Shown here piece by piece: positions 18,024-26,231 of a DNA stretch of 64,000 bases. A program made the translations under genes and the position numbers. The stretch comes from Nodularia sp. LEGE 06071 (GTDB lineage: Bacteria; Cyanobacteriota; Cyanobacteriia; Cyanobacteriales; Nostocaceae), in assembly GCF_015207755.1 (NCBI RefSeq), contig NZ_JADEWH010000001.1, positions 744,001-808,000 of the forward strand, in the 5' to 3' direction. Positions within the stretch are counted from its first letter, which is position 1, and each line of letters begins with the position of its first letter. The notes beneath the pieces were generated by a model, which was given only the letters and a program-made list of their open reading frames with translations, searched no databases and was not told the origin of the DNA.

Positions 18024-18485
18024 ATGAATTTGCCTTCTTTTATTTGGTTGTGGAAAATAGCCGCTTGGTCAATGGGGTTGTCGATACTGGCGTATTTGCT
18101 GCTAGCACTTACGGGTATTTGGATGTTTCGGGAGAGAACTTCCCAGCGTTTCTCTAGTTTCCCGTGGTTTATGGGCGGACGTGGGGAGATGCGATCGCTA
18201 CACTATATAATTGGCATCACTATGGTTAGTTTAGTGTTGCTACTGTTGGCTATTGGCATTGTTGGCACTTTCGGACACTTCGGTTCCTTGGGACACTCAT
18301 CACACTTGGTTGCTGGGTTAATAGTAGTAGTGTTGGTTTTGCTATCTGCTTTCAGCGCCACACAAATTAGCACCAGACGTTCTTGGGCTAGACCTTTACA
18401 TATTGGTGTAAATATAATTCTATTTGGGGGTTTTACTTGGGTATCCCTGACTGGTTGGATTGTAGTACAAAAGTATTTGCCTTAG
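18024..18485 (+). CDS. DUF4079 family membrane protein
   Basis: A 153-residue membrane protein with four hydrophobic helices (LWKIAAWSMGLSILAYLLLAL, LHYIIGITMVSLVLLLLAIG, HLVAGLIVVVLVLLSAF, LHIGVNIILFGGFTWVSLTG). The pattern matches the cyanobacterial DUF4079 family, cytochrome b561-like in topology, with conserved histidines in the second to fourth helices (LHYI, GHSSHLVAG, LHIG) that could bind haem. The ATG at 18024 (MNLPSF) is chosen; an upstream TTG would start inside a TTTGTCA-type repeat. Function is unknown. Confidence 0.78.
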   Translation: MNLPSFIWLWKIAAWSMGLSILAYLLLALTGIWMFRERTSQRFSSFPWFMGGRGEMRSLHYIIGITMVSLVLLLLAIGIVGTFGHFGSLGHSSHLVAGLIVVVLVLLSAFSATQISTRRSWARPLHIGVNIILFGGFTWVSLTGWIVVQKYLP

Positions 18486-18597
18486 AGAATACCAAAAAAT
18501 AAATATCTTTTCACCTCTGTGAGTATTTTAGTTTTTTCGGGAATTGCTCAAATTTTAGCTGTATATAAAGTTGTAGTTGATTTTCAAGTTAAGCATT

Positions 18598-18723
18598 ATG
18601 TCTAACCAACAACCCAATTCCAACCAACCATCTAAGAAAAAACTAAATCAAACAAATAACAATAATAGTAATAATAATAAACGACCTTTCAACACCGGAA
18701 AACCTGATAAAACAGACCACTAA
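18598..18723 (+). CDS. Possible 41-residue Asn/Lys-rich small protein
   Basis: A short frame beginning MSNQQPNSNQPSKKKLNQ and ending RPFNTGKPDKTDH, very rich in Asn, Gln, Lys and Pro and certainly disordered. It has no close ribosome-binding site beyond AAGTTAAG upstream. A hairpin with a T-rich tail follows 57 bases after the stop. It could be a real small protein or a chance frame; no family is recognised. Confidence 0.35.
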   Translation: MSNQQPNSNQPSKKKLNQTNNNNSNNNKRPFNTGKPDKTDH

Positions 18724-18779
18724 GTTGAATTAAACCATCAATAAAGATAGAATTCATTCTCATTTGAAACATCCTCCTG

Positions 18780-18812
18780 GAGACGTGCTGGTCACGTCTC
18801 TATGTTTATTTT
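18780..18812 (+). terminator. Terminator-like hairpin
   Basis: GAGACGTG (18780-18787) pairs perfectly with CACGTCTC (18793-18800) over a five-base loop, followed by TATGTTTATTTT. The T tract is interrupted, so it may be a weak terminator or a stable hairpin repeat. Confidence 0.55.
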
Positions 18813-19174
18813 GGGTATATGAGGATGACGCAGAAACTCTCGGAAACTGTAATTCCTCCGTGACGCTCCGCGAACTGCGTCCTCTGTGGTTGGTTATTTG
18901 AGGATTTAGAATAAAATTTAGTATAATTTATGCTAAGTGAATATTTGATATAGTAAAATAGAGGATAGAAAATCGTCACTGTTAAATAATGAAAAAGCTA
19001 GGTTGCTAAAAATACTATTGGCAGCTTGCAATTACAGGTATTTATAGTGTATTGTTATATATGTTACTTTGCCCAAGAAATTAACTTCGGTAGAAACATC
19101 AAGCTACTGAAACTAGATAATTAATTCCAAAATGTTAATTGATACAACCAGAAACCTAGATTTTTGTGATATCA
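18813..19174. other. Intergenic region before sphR
   Basis: No gene seen in about 360 bases. It starts with a dispersed repeat around TGACGCTCCGCG (18861 onward) and is then AT-rich. I looked for Pho-box-type direct repeats before sphR and found none convincing. Confidence 0.35.
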
Positions 19175-19927
19175 ATGTATACCAGTGAATCAATCAAGTA
19201 CTCTACCAGAGCAGAAATCGGACAAACGAGCCGTATCCTAGTGGTAGAAGATGAAGAATTAATCCAAGAGATGCTAGCTGTAGCATTGGAAGAAGAAGGT
19301 TTTGGCGTAATAACTGCCCCTGATGGGCGGTCGGCTGTAGAATATCTCAAAAGTTGTGAACCCAACTCTGGGGAACCTCCTTTTGACTTAATAATTCTTG
19401 ATTTGATGCTACCTCATATTAATGGGCTAGATATCTGCCGCTTGCTGCGTCATCAAGGAAACCCAGTCCCCATTTTGATTCTTAGTGCTAAAGGTAGTGA
19501 AACTGACCGCGTTTTAGGGTTAGAAGTAGGCGCTGATGATTACCTGACTAAACCCTTTAGCATGAGGGAGTTAGTCGCTCGCTGTCGCGCTCTACTCCGT
19601 CGCCAACGTTTAAGTAGCTTGCCACAAGTACAAGTATTAAAACATAAGAATGTCACTTTAAATGCCCAAGAGTGCCGTGTGCTGGTTCGTGATCAAGAGG
19701 TGAGTTTGTCTCCCAAAGAGTTTCGCTTGCTGGAACTGTTTATGAGTTATGCTCGTCGGGTCTGGTCTCGTGAGCAATTGCTAGATCAGGTTTGGGGACC
19801 AGAATTTGTTGGTGACAGTAAAACTGTAGATGTTCATATTCGCTGGTTACGCGAAAAATTAGAAGAAGACCCTAGTCATCCAGAATACATTGTGACTGTG
19901 AGAGGTTTCGGCTATCGCTTTGGATAA
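19175..19927 (+). CDS. sphR: Phosphate-regulon response regulator SphR (OmpR/PhoB family)
   Basis: About 250 residues: receiver domain with ILVVEDEELI, phosphoacceptor D76 in LIILDLMLP and the lysine of DYLTKPFS, then a winged-helix DNA-binding domain (VSLSPKEFRLLELF, VDVHIRWLREKLE, RGFGYRFG). A loop insert, SCEPNSGEPPF, before the phosphorylation strand is noted. The ATG at 19175 is preferred to GTG at 19166. The next two genes encode a PhoR/SphS-like kinase and a PhoU protein, so control of the phosphate-starvation response is the best assignment. Confidence 0.88.
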   Translation: MYTSESIKYSTRAEIGQTSRILVVEDEELIQEMLAVALEEEGFGVITAPDGRSAVEYLKSCEPNSGEPPFDLIILDLMLPHINGLDICRLLRHQGNPVPILILSAKGSETDRVLGLEVGADDYLTKPFSMRELVARCRALLRRQRLSSLPQVQVLKHKNVTLNAQECRVLVRDQEVSLSPKEFRLLELFMSYARRVWSREQLLDQVWGPEFVGDSKTVDVHIRWLREKLEEDPSHPEYIVTVRGFGYRFG

Positions 19928-19986
19928 TATATTGAGATAGTTGTTAGTTTTTATTAATCACAAAGCAACTAACCACTCACATTCTC

Positions 19987-21342
19987 ATGCTTTTATTGGG
20001 ATTTTTTCTGGGTTTAGCGGTAGGTATTGGGTTTTGGATTTGGCAACAAGTTCAATTAAAGCGCTACTTGGGGCGAGTACTGCAACCGTTAAGCTCTGGT
20101 TCTGACAAGGTAGTGCTACCGCTAATACCTCGTTTGCAGCGCGAAATAGCAACAGTGAAGCAGCAGCGACAAGATTTGCAGCAGTCGCTACAAACCTACC
20201 AAGACCTGCTGGATTTTGCCCCACTGGGATATTTGCAGGTAGATGAAGAAAATCAATTGCTGTGGTGCAATCAGCAAGCGCGAGAAATATTGTATCTGCA
20301 AAGTTGGCAAGCCGGACAGGTGCGCTTATTGCTGGAATTGGTGCGGTCTTATGAACTTGACCATTTAATTGAACAAACTCGTGATTGGCAGAAACCACAG
20401 ACAAATGAGTGGGTATTTCACCCGTCTTGTGATGATGCGGCACAGATGCCAACTGTCAAATCACTGAAGTTGCGAGGATCTAGTTTACCTTTACCCAACG
20501 GACAAGTCGGGGTTTTTCTGGAAAATCGTCAACCCCTGCTGGATATGAATCAACAACGCGATCGCTCTTTTTCGGATCTGGCTCACGAACTGAGAACGCC
20601 ATTGACTTCGATTCGTTTGGTTGTGGAAACTTTACAAAACCGTTTAGATCCGCCCTTAAATCGTTGGGTGAATCGGCTCATGCAGGAGGTTGATCGACTG
20701 ATTAACTTGGTACAAAGCTGGTTGGAACTGACCCAAATGGAAGCCAACCCAACTATGCAATTACATCTAGAAACTGTGTCAGTGCGATCGCTCATTGCAT
20801 CTGTATGGGAAACATTAGAACCATTAACGCAAAAGCAACGTCTGTCTCTTGACTATTCTGGAGCAGAGAATCTGTGTATTAAAGCAGACCCCGCCCGCAT
20901 TTATCAAGTTTTTCTCAACTTGCTGGATAACAGCATCAAATATAGTCCTCCTGGTACTTGCATTCAAGTCCAAGCCAAAATATTATCTGCACAAGATACT
21001 CATAGTAGCGATGGGCTACGCCCTGCCGGAGGTAATCGCGCTGTCAATATTTTGGAAATAAATCTTATTGATTCGGGAATAGGTTTTTCTGAAGCTGATT
21101 TGCCCCATATTTTTGAGCGATTTTACCGGGGAGATAAAGCGCGGACTCATTCTTCATTGCCAGAAAATAATTCTCTGGGAACGATTGTGGGTAATGGTTT
21201 AGGTTTGGCCATCGTCAGGCAAATTATTGTCGCCCACGGCGGTTCCATCAAAGCCATGAACGATCCAGAAACTGGTGGCGCTTGGATGCAACTTCAACTT
21301 CCTGAAGTTATGGCAAACTCCCGCAGCCAAGACTATAGTTAA
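19987..21342 (+). CDS. sphS: Phosphate sensor histidine kinase SphS
   Basis: A 451-residue kinase. Residues 1-20 form one hydrophobic N-terminal segment, as in SphS and unlike two-helix sensors; a PAS domain follows (FAPLGYLQVDEENQLLWCN), then HisKA with H200 in FSDLAHELRTPLTS, and an ATPase domain with NLLDNSIKYSP, DSGIGF and GNGLGLAIV. Between the N and G1 boxes an insert reading SSDGLRPAGGNRA (near residues 341-353) is encoded by a GC-rich dispersed-repeat-like sequence (21005-21040). It starts 59 bases after sphR and is followed by the PhoU gene. Confidence 0.88.
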   Translation: MLLLGFFLGLAVGIGFWIWQQVQLKRYLGRVLQPLSSGSDKVVLPLIPRLQREIATVKQQRQDLQQSLQTYQDLLDFAPLGYLQVDEENQLLWCNQQAREILYLQSWQAGQVRLLLELVRSYELDHLIEQTRDWQKPQTNEWVFHPSCDDAAQMPTVKSLKLRGSSLPLPNGQVGVFLENRQPLLDMNQQRDRSFSDLAHELRTPLTSIRLVVETLQNRLDPPLNRWVNRLMQEVDRLINLVQSWLELTQMEANPTMQLHLETVSVRSLIASVWETLEPLTQKQRLSLDYSGAENLCIKADPARIYQVFLNLLDNSIKYSPPGTCIQVQAKILSAQDTHSSDGLRPAGGNRAVNILEINLIDSGIGFSEADLPHIFERFYRGDKARTHSSLPENNSLGTIVGNGLGLAIVRQIIVAHGGSIKAMNDPETGGAWMQLQLPEVMANSRSQDYS

Positions 21343-21370
21343 GAATATCTTCACCTTTGAGACTATAAGT

Positions 21371-22045
21371 GTGGAAGCTGCCTTGTATGATCACAATCCC
21401 CACCCTAAAAATCCCCAGTTGGCACGTGCAATTCGGCGCTTAGAACGGGACGTATTACGTATGGGCGCTTTGGTAGAACAATCCTTTCGCCTCAGCCACC
21501 AAGCACTATTTGCCCGTGATTTAACGGCAGCTGAGGAACTTCCCCGATTAGATAAAAAAATTGATCGCTTTTATAGACAAATAGAATCAGATTGTACGGC
21601 AATCATGACGCTACAAGCACCTACGGCTCAGGATTTGCGTTGTTTAAGTGCGTTTATGCAGTTAGTGCGAGACTTAGAGCGTATTGGCGATTATGCTGAG
21701 GATTTAGCTAATATTGCCGTTAAAATTTTTCCTTATCCGCCTCATATGTCTTTACCAGACATTGAAAATATGTCTCACCATGCACAAGCAATGCTAGCAA
21801 CTAGCTTAAAGGCTTTAGCTGATTTGGATGAAGTTGGTGGACGAGGTTTAAAGCACCTAGATGATGCTGTAGACAATGCTTATGACCATGTTTATCAGAC
21901 TTTAGCCCAGCAACGGGATGTTCCAGGTGTAGTCGAGCCAATTTTGCTGCTAGCACTGGCAATTCGTTGTCTGGAACGGATGGCAGACCATGCCACTAAT
22001 ATCGGACAAAGAGTAGCATACATCGTCACCGGACAACGTTTTTAA
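21371..22045 (+). CDS. sphU: Phosphate signalling protein PhoU/SphU
   Basis: About 224 residues from a GTG at 21371 (VEAALYDHNPHPKNPQL); the longer frame would overlap sphS. It is a two-bundle helical PhoU protein with two repeats of the metal-binding motif: DLERIGDYAEDLANI and CLERMADHATNIGQR. PhoU/SphU restrains the SphS-SphR system when phosphate is sufficient. It is 28 bases after sphS and ends at a strong terminator, defining a sphRSU operon. Confidence 0.9.
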   Translation: MEAALYDHNPHPKNPQLARAIRRLERDVLRMGALVEQSFRLSHQALFARDLTAAEELPRLDKKIDRFYRQIESDCTAIMTLQAPTAQDLRCLSAFMQLVRDLERIGDYAEDLANIAVKIFPYPPHMSLPDIENMSHHAQAMLATSLKALADLDEVGGRGLKHLDDAVDNAYDHVYQTLAQQRDVPGVVEPILLLALAIRCLERMADHATNIGQRVAYIVTGQRF

Positions 22046-22070
22046 TCAGGTCTTAGGTATGAGAAATCGG

Positions 22071-22101
22071 GATTGGTAAATAAATTACCAATCTTTTTTT
22101 T
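22071..22101 (+). terminator. Rho-independent terminator of sphRSU
   Basis: GATTGGTAA (22071-22079) pairs perfectly with TTACCAATC (22085-22093), followed by TTTTTTTT. Confidence 0.92.
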
Positions 22102-22155
22102 GGTTTATTTTTCTGTAAATGTTTGTTTAATTTGCTCTTGTATTATCAAATAAAA

Positions 22156-22197
22156 GTAGTGTTTTATACTGAGATATGTATTTTTTTAGGCTAAAAT
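22156..22197 (+). promoter_or_regulatory. NtcA-activated (class II) promoter candidate
   Basis: GTAGTGTTTTATAC (22156-22169) is a perfect GTAN8TAC NtcA box. Exactly 22 bases later lies TAAAAT (22192-22197), fitting the TAN3T -10 element. This spacing is the canonical NtcA-activated arrangement. A transcript would start near 22204, about 530 bases before the Crp/Fnr gene. Binding is inferred, not shown. Confidence 0.6.
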
Positions 22198-22737
22198 CTT
22201 GTCTTTTCATTCTTTTGATAAAAATCAATGTTTATTAGAGATGAAAACTTATGTATTAATACGCAAGCAAAGTAAAGTTTTATTTTATACAAAATTTTTG
22301 CTTAAAAAAATACAACCATTAAAATTTTGTTAACCAACATACACTTTACCAAATGATTACCTTTTCTTAAACTCGCTCAATTACAGTACCTACAGACAAC
22401 AGAAAAACTGTTTTTTATCTCACTAATGCAGAAACTAGATGTCATTTAAGTGACACGCCTAGTTAGATTGGTTAGCGATCGCCTAAGCCAGCCTAGAAAT
22501 TTAATTTTTCTGCTAAATTAGGAGTTTTTGCGGGTATAAAAGTGAGATTTTCGGCGAGGTTTATCCGGTTTTTTAGCTGCGAAACCCCAAAATTTTGGCA
22601 AAATTTCGATGAGTTCTGATTCTAATGATCTAAATAATATATGCACGAATTAAGTAGAGATTGAATTTTTCCGTGAGATTTTCCCATTGATTAATTAACA
22701 GACCAATTTAGTTTGCACTCTTACAAGTACTTGCATA
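22198..22737 (+). other. Long leader or unannotated transcript region
   Basis: 540 AT-rich bases between the NtcA-type promoter and the Crp/Fnr start. No protein gene is seen. Only one HIP1 site (near 22476) and no strong terminator are visible, so a long 5' leader or a small RNA are both possible. Confidence 0.35.
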
Positions 22738-23334
22738 ATGTCTCCCACCAGTCTCACTCCAAACGTATCTAATGTATCGAATGAATCTAGCCCCAGTGGA
22801 GAGTTACCACAAAGGTTATTTACGCGCAGAGAAGTAATTCCGCCTGATCAGGATGTATTGTGGCGCATTGAGCGCGGAGCGGTTCGGACTTTAACCTGGA
22901 GCGAAGATGGAATATTTATTACTCTCGGTTATTGGGGTGCTGGTGATCTGATTGGCTATTCTTTATCAAAAGTTCAACCCTACCAGATTGAATGCCTAAC
23001 AAGTGTAGAGGTAACCGTTATACCGCCTCAGCTTTGGTATAGAGATATTGATGCTTTTTTGTCCCACATTCAACATTCAGAAGAGCTTTTAAGTATTGTA
23101 CATCTCAAACCGATGTCGTTACGTTTGGGGAAATTTTTGCTGTGGTTAAGTGAAAAATTTGGACGTGATGTGGAACAGGGTAAATTAATTGACCTAAATA
23201 TTACTCATCAGGAAATGTCCGAAGTGTTAAATACTACTCGTGTTACTGTAACCCGGCTTCTACAGCAATTTGAAGAACAAGGAGTATTGTTACGCTATAA
23301 GCGGCGAATTATTCTTCTTTCACGAAATAAATAA
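22738..23334 (+). CDS. Crp/Fnr-family transcriptional regulator
   Basis: A 198-residue regulator: a short beta-roll sensor region (residues 27-100: LWRIERGAVRTLTWSEDGIFITLGYWGAGDLIG in segments), a dimerisation helix and a winged helix with NITHQEMSEVLNTTRVTVTR (recognition helix near 165-180). The sensor lacks the cAMP-binding signature RxS and any Cys cluster, so it is neither a standard CRP nor FNR. Upstream is a perfect NtcA box, hinting at nitrogen control. The porin gene follows in the same direction 150 bases later. Targets are unknown. Confidence 0.85.
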   Translation: MSPTSLTPNVSNVSNESSPSGELPQRLFTRREVIPPDQDVLWRIERGAVRTLTWSEDGIFITLGYWGAGDLIGYSLSKVQPYQIECLTSVEVTVIPPQLWYRDIDAFLSHIQHSEELLSIVHLKPMSLRLGKFLLWLSEKFGRDVEQGKLIDLNITHQEMSEVLNTTRVTVTRLLQQFEEQGVLLRYKRRIILLSRNK

Positions 23335-23484
23335 CCAAAAAATATAGTATAAAAAAATGAGAATTAACTTGTGTTAATTAGCAAAAATTTGCTATATTCA
23401 TTACTGAAGTTTTAAGTGAATTGCCTGAAAAAACAGCAAGTTTTTTGATGGTTTCAATTATTTGGTGTGAGTGAAATTAAAAAC

Positions 23485-25083
23485 ATGAAAAAACTACTTT
23501 GGAATGCGCTTAAGGTTAGTCCAGCTATTGCTGCAACATTATTTGCTGCTAATAGTGCCTTCGCGGTTGAAGTCAATGAACAAGTAACAACTGTTGCTCA
23601 GTTGTCCCAAGAGGCTAATAGCATTGGTCAAGTAACATCTGTTTCTCAGTTTTCGGATGTACAACCTACAGACTGGGCGTTTCAAGCTTTACAGTCTTTG
23701 GTTGAGCGTTACGGTTGTATCGCAGGTTATCCCAATTCCACATACCGTGGTAACCGTGCCTTAACTCGTTACGAATTTGCAGCTGGTTTGAACGCTTGTT
23801 TAGACAGAGTTAATGAACTGATTGCGACAGCAACCGCCGATGTAATTACTAGACAAGACCTAGCTACATTACAGCGCTTGCAAGAAGAATTTTCTGCTGA
23901 ATTGGCTACCCTGCGTGGTCGTGTAGATTCCTTAGAAGCTCGGACGGCTGAATTAGAAGCAAATCAGTTTTCTACCACCACTAAGTTGAAGGGTGAAGCT
24001 ATCTTTGCTCTAGGTGGTGCTTTTGGTGACGAAAGAGTAGGCGGTGGCGACATACAAGATAATATCACTTTCGCTAACCGGGTTCGTTTGAACTTGGAAA
24101 GCAGCTTCACAGGAACGGATAAATTGCAGGTTCGTTTGCAAGCTCGTAACATTGCCCAATTAGACGGCGGCAGTTCCTCAAGACCAAATATCACTGGTAC
24201 CAACATGACCCGCTTGGGCTTTGATGGTGATAATGGTAACAACGTTGAAATTTCTAAAGTTAACTACGAATTCAACCTGAGTGATGCAGTTCGAGTTAAG
24301 GTTGATGCTTCTGGTGCTGAAATATGGAATAACACTAATGTGTTCAACTCAAACTTCAGTAGTAGTGGTTCAGGTTCTATCTCTCGCTACGGTCGTTTCA
24401 GCCCCATCTATCGGGCATCATCTCCTGGTGGTGCTGGTTTAACTGTGACATTAAATCCCAAAGGAGCTATTAGCTTCACGGGGGCTTATATGGCACCCAG
24501 CGCTGAGGACCCTACCGATGATAATGGTCTGTTGAATGGCGCTAACGCATTTTTTGGTCAAATAGACTTCAAACCCAGCCAAGCTTTAAACTTAGGTTTT
24601 ACCTACTCTCGTACTTATCAGAACCCTGCCAACGGTGTAAATCTGTTCGGTAGCCAAGGTAGCGCTTTTGCTAATAGACCTTTTGGTAACACTGCTACCT
24701 CAGCCAATAACTATAGTGTACAAGCAAACTTCAGACCTAGTTCGGCATTGTCAGTAGGCGGTTGGGCTGGTTACACCACAGCAGAATCTGAAGTTGCCGA
24801 TGCTGATGCAGACATTTTTTACTGGGCTGCCAACATAGGTATCAGAGACTTTGGTAGAGAAGGGAACTTACTTGGTGTGATCTTTGGTCAACCCCCGAAA
24901 GTAACCGGTGGTTCTGTAGATTCCGAATCAGATACCTCTTATCATTTAGAGGGTCTTTATCGGATGCGTCTCACTGAGAATATCGCTGTCACCCCTGGTT
25001 TGTTGGTGATTTTCAACCCTGAACACAATAGCAATAACGAAACCATTTATGTAGGTACTTTACGTACTACCTTCAGTTTCTAA
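23485..25083 (+). CDS. Outer-membrane porin with SLH domain (iron uptake porin type)
   Basis: About 532 residues. Signal peptide MKKLLWNALKVSPAIAATLF with cleavage after NSAFA; an SLH domain (SQFSDVQPTDWAFQALQSLV, GYPNSTYRGNRALTRYEFAA), a short coiled coil (LATLRGRVDSLEARTAELEA), then an OprB/Som-type beta-barrel ending in the terminal Phe of TLRTTFSF. The ATG at 23485 is preferred to a GTG at 23467. These porins are abundant in cyanobacterial outer membranes; the SLH domain binds peptidoglycan-linked polymer. A strong terminator follows. Confidence 0.92.
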   Translation: MKKLLWNALKVSPAIAATLFAANSAFAVEVNEQVTTVAQLSQEANSIGQVTSVSQFSDVQPTDWAFQALQSLVERYGCIAGYPNSTYRGNRALTRYEFAAGLNACLDRVNELIATATADVITRQDLATLQRLQEEFSAELATLRGRVDSLEARTAELEANQFSTTTKLKGEAIFALGGAFGDERVGGGDIQDNITFANRVRLNLESSFTGTDKLQVRLQARNIAQLDGGSSSRPNITGTNMTRLGFDGDNGNNVEISKVNYEFNLSDAVRVKVDASGAEIWNNTNVFNSNFSSSGSGSISRYGRFSPIYRASSPGGAGLTVTLNPKGAISFTGAYMAPSAEDPTDDNGLLNGANAFFGQIDFKPSQALNLGFTYSRTYQNPANGVNLFGSQGSAFANRPFGNTATSANNYSVQANFRPSSALSVGGWAGYTTAESEVADADADIFYWAANIGIRDFGREGNLLGVIFGQPPKVTGGSVDSESDTSYHLEGLYRMRLTENIAVTPGLLVIFNPEHNSNNETIYVGTLRTTFSF

Positions 25084-25108
25084 AATTGGTGTTAGTGAGA
25101 AGTTAAAT

Positions 25109-25136
25109 AAAAAGCCCGCCTCAGTGCGGGCTTTTT
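25109..25136 (+). terminator. Rho-independent terminator of the porin gene
   Basis: AAAAGCCCGC pairs with GCGGGCTTTT across CTCAGT, with T-runs on both strands, so it could serve both the porin (plus) and the zinc-binding protein gene (minus). Confidence 0.92.
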
Positions 25137-25151
25137 GGTGGAAAATTATCA

Positions 25152-25412
25152 CTACGTGGGATGATAATCTTGTGAATTTGGCATATCTACTGCTGGGCGA
25201 TCGCTACTCCATGCCCACCAAACGTAACCACATTGGCAATTGTAAAACTCCTGCCATTTACGACGATGTTTTTCTGTGCTTACAGGCGATCGCCTATTGA
25301 TCCAAACTTGTACAGCTTCGCGGCTACTGGCGTGACAGCTAGGACAGCAAAACTCGTAAGCGTGAACTGCCTGATCTGTCCATTTAGGCGGAATGGGAGC
25401 AAATGCATCCAT
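25152..25412 (-). CDS. Small putative zinc-binding protein
   Basis: An 86-residue protein with two cysteine pairs, CCPSCHAS (near 22-29) and YNCQCGYV (near 57-64), spaced as a zinc ribbon, and aromatic residues around the second (WWAWSS). It has a conserved cyanobacterial look but I know of no function. A HIP1 site lies inside the gene. Convergent with the porin and sharing its terminator. Confidence 0.7.
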   Translation of the reverse strand: MDAFAPIPPKWTDQAVHAYEFCCPSCHASSREAVQVWINRRSPVSTEKHRRKWQEFYNCQCGYVWWAWSSDRPAVDMPNSQDYHPT

Positions 25413-25489
25413 TTAATCTTAATTGGGAGTTCGTAGTTAAGAATTTAAGTAGTATTATCTCATGTATATGAGAATAAGTTTTTCAACGC

Positions 25490-25553
25490 AGAGGGACGCT
25501 AAGTTAGCGCATACGCCGTTAGGCGTTCCCGCAGGGTAGGTACGCTGAGTTAG
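25490..25553. repeat. Dispersed palindromic repeat cluster
   Basis: GC-rich stretch including GCTAAGTTAGC and CGCCGTTAGGCG palindromes followed by TTCCCGCAGGGTAGG, resembling the small dispersed repeats of Nostocales. Related bits occur at 39770-39790 and 42730-42765. Confidence 0.55.
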
Positions 25554-25570
25554 GATTTTGGATGATAACT

Positions 25571-25598
25571 ACGAATTACGAATTACGAATTACGAATT
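25571..25598. repeat. Tandem heptamer repeat (ACGAATT x4)
   Basis: Four perfect head-to-tail copies of ACGAATT immediately upstream of the DUF3318 gene. Confidence 0.9.
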
Positions 25599-25604
25599 AT
25601 TAGA

Positions 25605-26207
25605 ATGGAGCCAAGGGTTGAAATTCGCCGTTTGTTGGATGTGATGCCTGCTTCTAGTCGAATGACTACCAAAATTGTCAGCAAACCGGAGCAGCCAAAG
25701 GTGATTGATGCTATTTTTCCTCTACCTGGGAATCAGGATCGACCGATATATATTAATTTTGATTTGTGGTTGCGCTTGGCTAAACCACAACGGGATTTAT
25801 TGCTATTCCAGAAGGTTAGCTGGTTGATGGGGGTGAAGTGGTTTAAACCTGATATTTATCAAGGTGTGGTTTTGCTGGGGTTTTTGGCTGGATTGCTGGA
25901 ATCAGCGCAAACAGATGTGGTGGGTGTGGCTGTGGCTGGGGGTTTAAGTGCGATCGCTTTGGTGCGGATTTGGCGGACTAATAAATCTTCGCAATCAGAG
26001 TTAAACGCCGATTTAGCCGCGATCCAAATAGCCCAACGCCGGGGTTACTCGGAAACTGAAGCCGCCCAGCATTTATTATCTGCGATTGAGGCGATCGCTC
26101 AGATTGAAAAACAGTCTACTCTGAATTTTAGCGAATTAATTCGTTGCCAAAACTTACGCGCGATCGCTGGTTTATCACCAGTCGGTGTACCAAAAAGTTA
26201 TCCATAG
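25605..26207 (+). CDS. DUF3318 family membrane protein
   Basis: A 200-residue protein matching the cyanobacterial DUF3318 family: start MEPRVEIRRLLDVMPASSRM, then FDLWLRLAKPQRDLLLFQKVSW, two hydrophobic segments (YQGVVLLGFLAGLL and VVGVAVAGGLSAIALV), and a helical region GYSETEAAQHLLSAIEAIAQIE. Function is unknown. The ATG lies only seven bases after the heptamer array. Confidence 0.8.
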   Translation: MEPRVEIRRLLDVMPASSRMTTKIVSKPEQPKVIDAIFPLPGNQDRPIYINFDLWLRLAKPQRDLLLFQKVSWLMGVKWFKPDIYQGVVLLGFLAGLLESAQTDVVGVAVAGGLSAIALVRIWRTNKSSQSELNADLAAIQIAQRRGYSETEAAQHLLSAIEAIAQIEKQSTLNFSELIRCQNLRAIAGLSPVGVPKSYP

Positions 26208-26231
26208 ACATTTGACAGCTATCACTAATAA

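Noticed and set aside
18813-19174. Pho box upstream of sphR
   Set aside because: No three consecutive TTAA-type eight-base repeats could be found.
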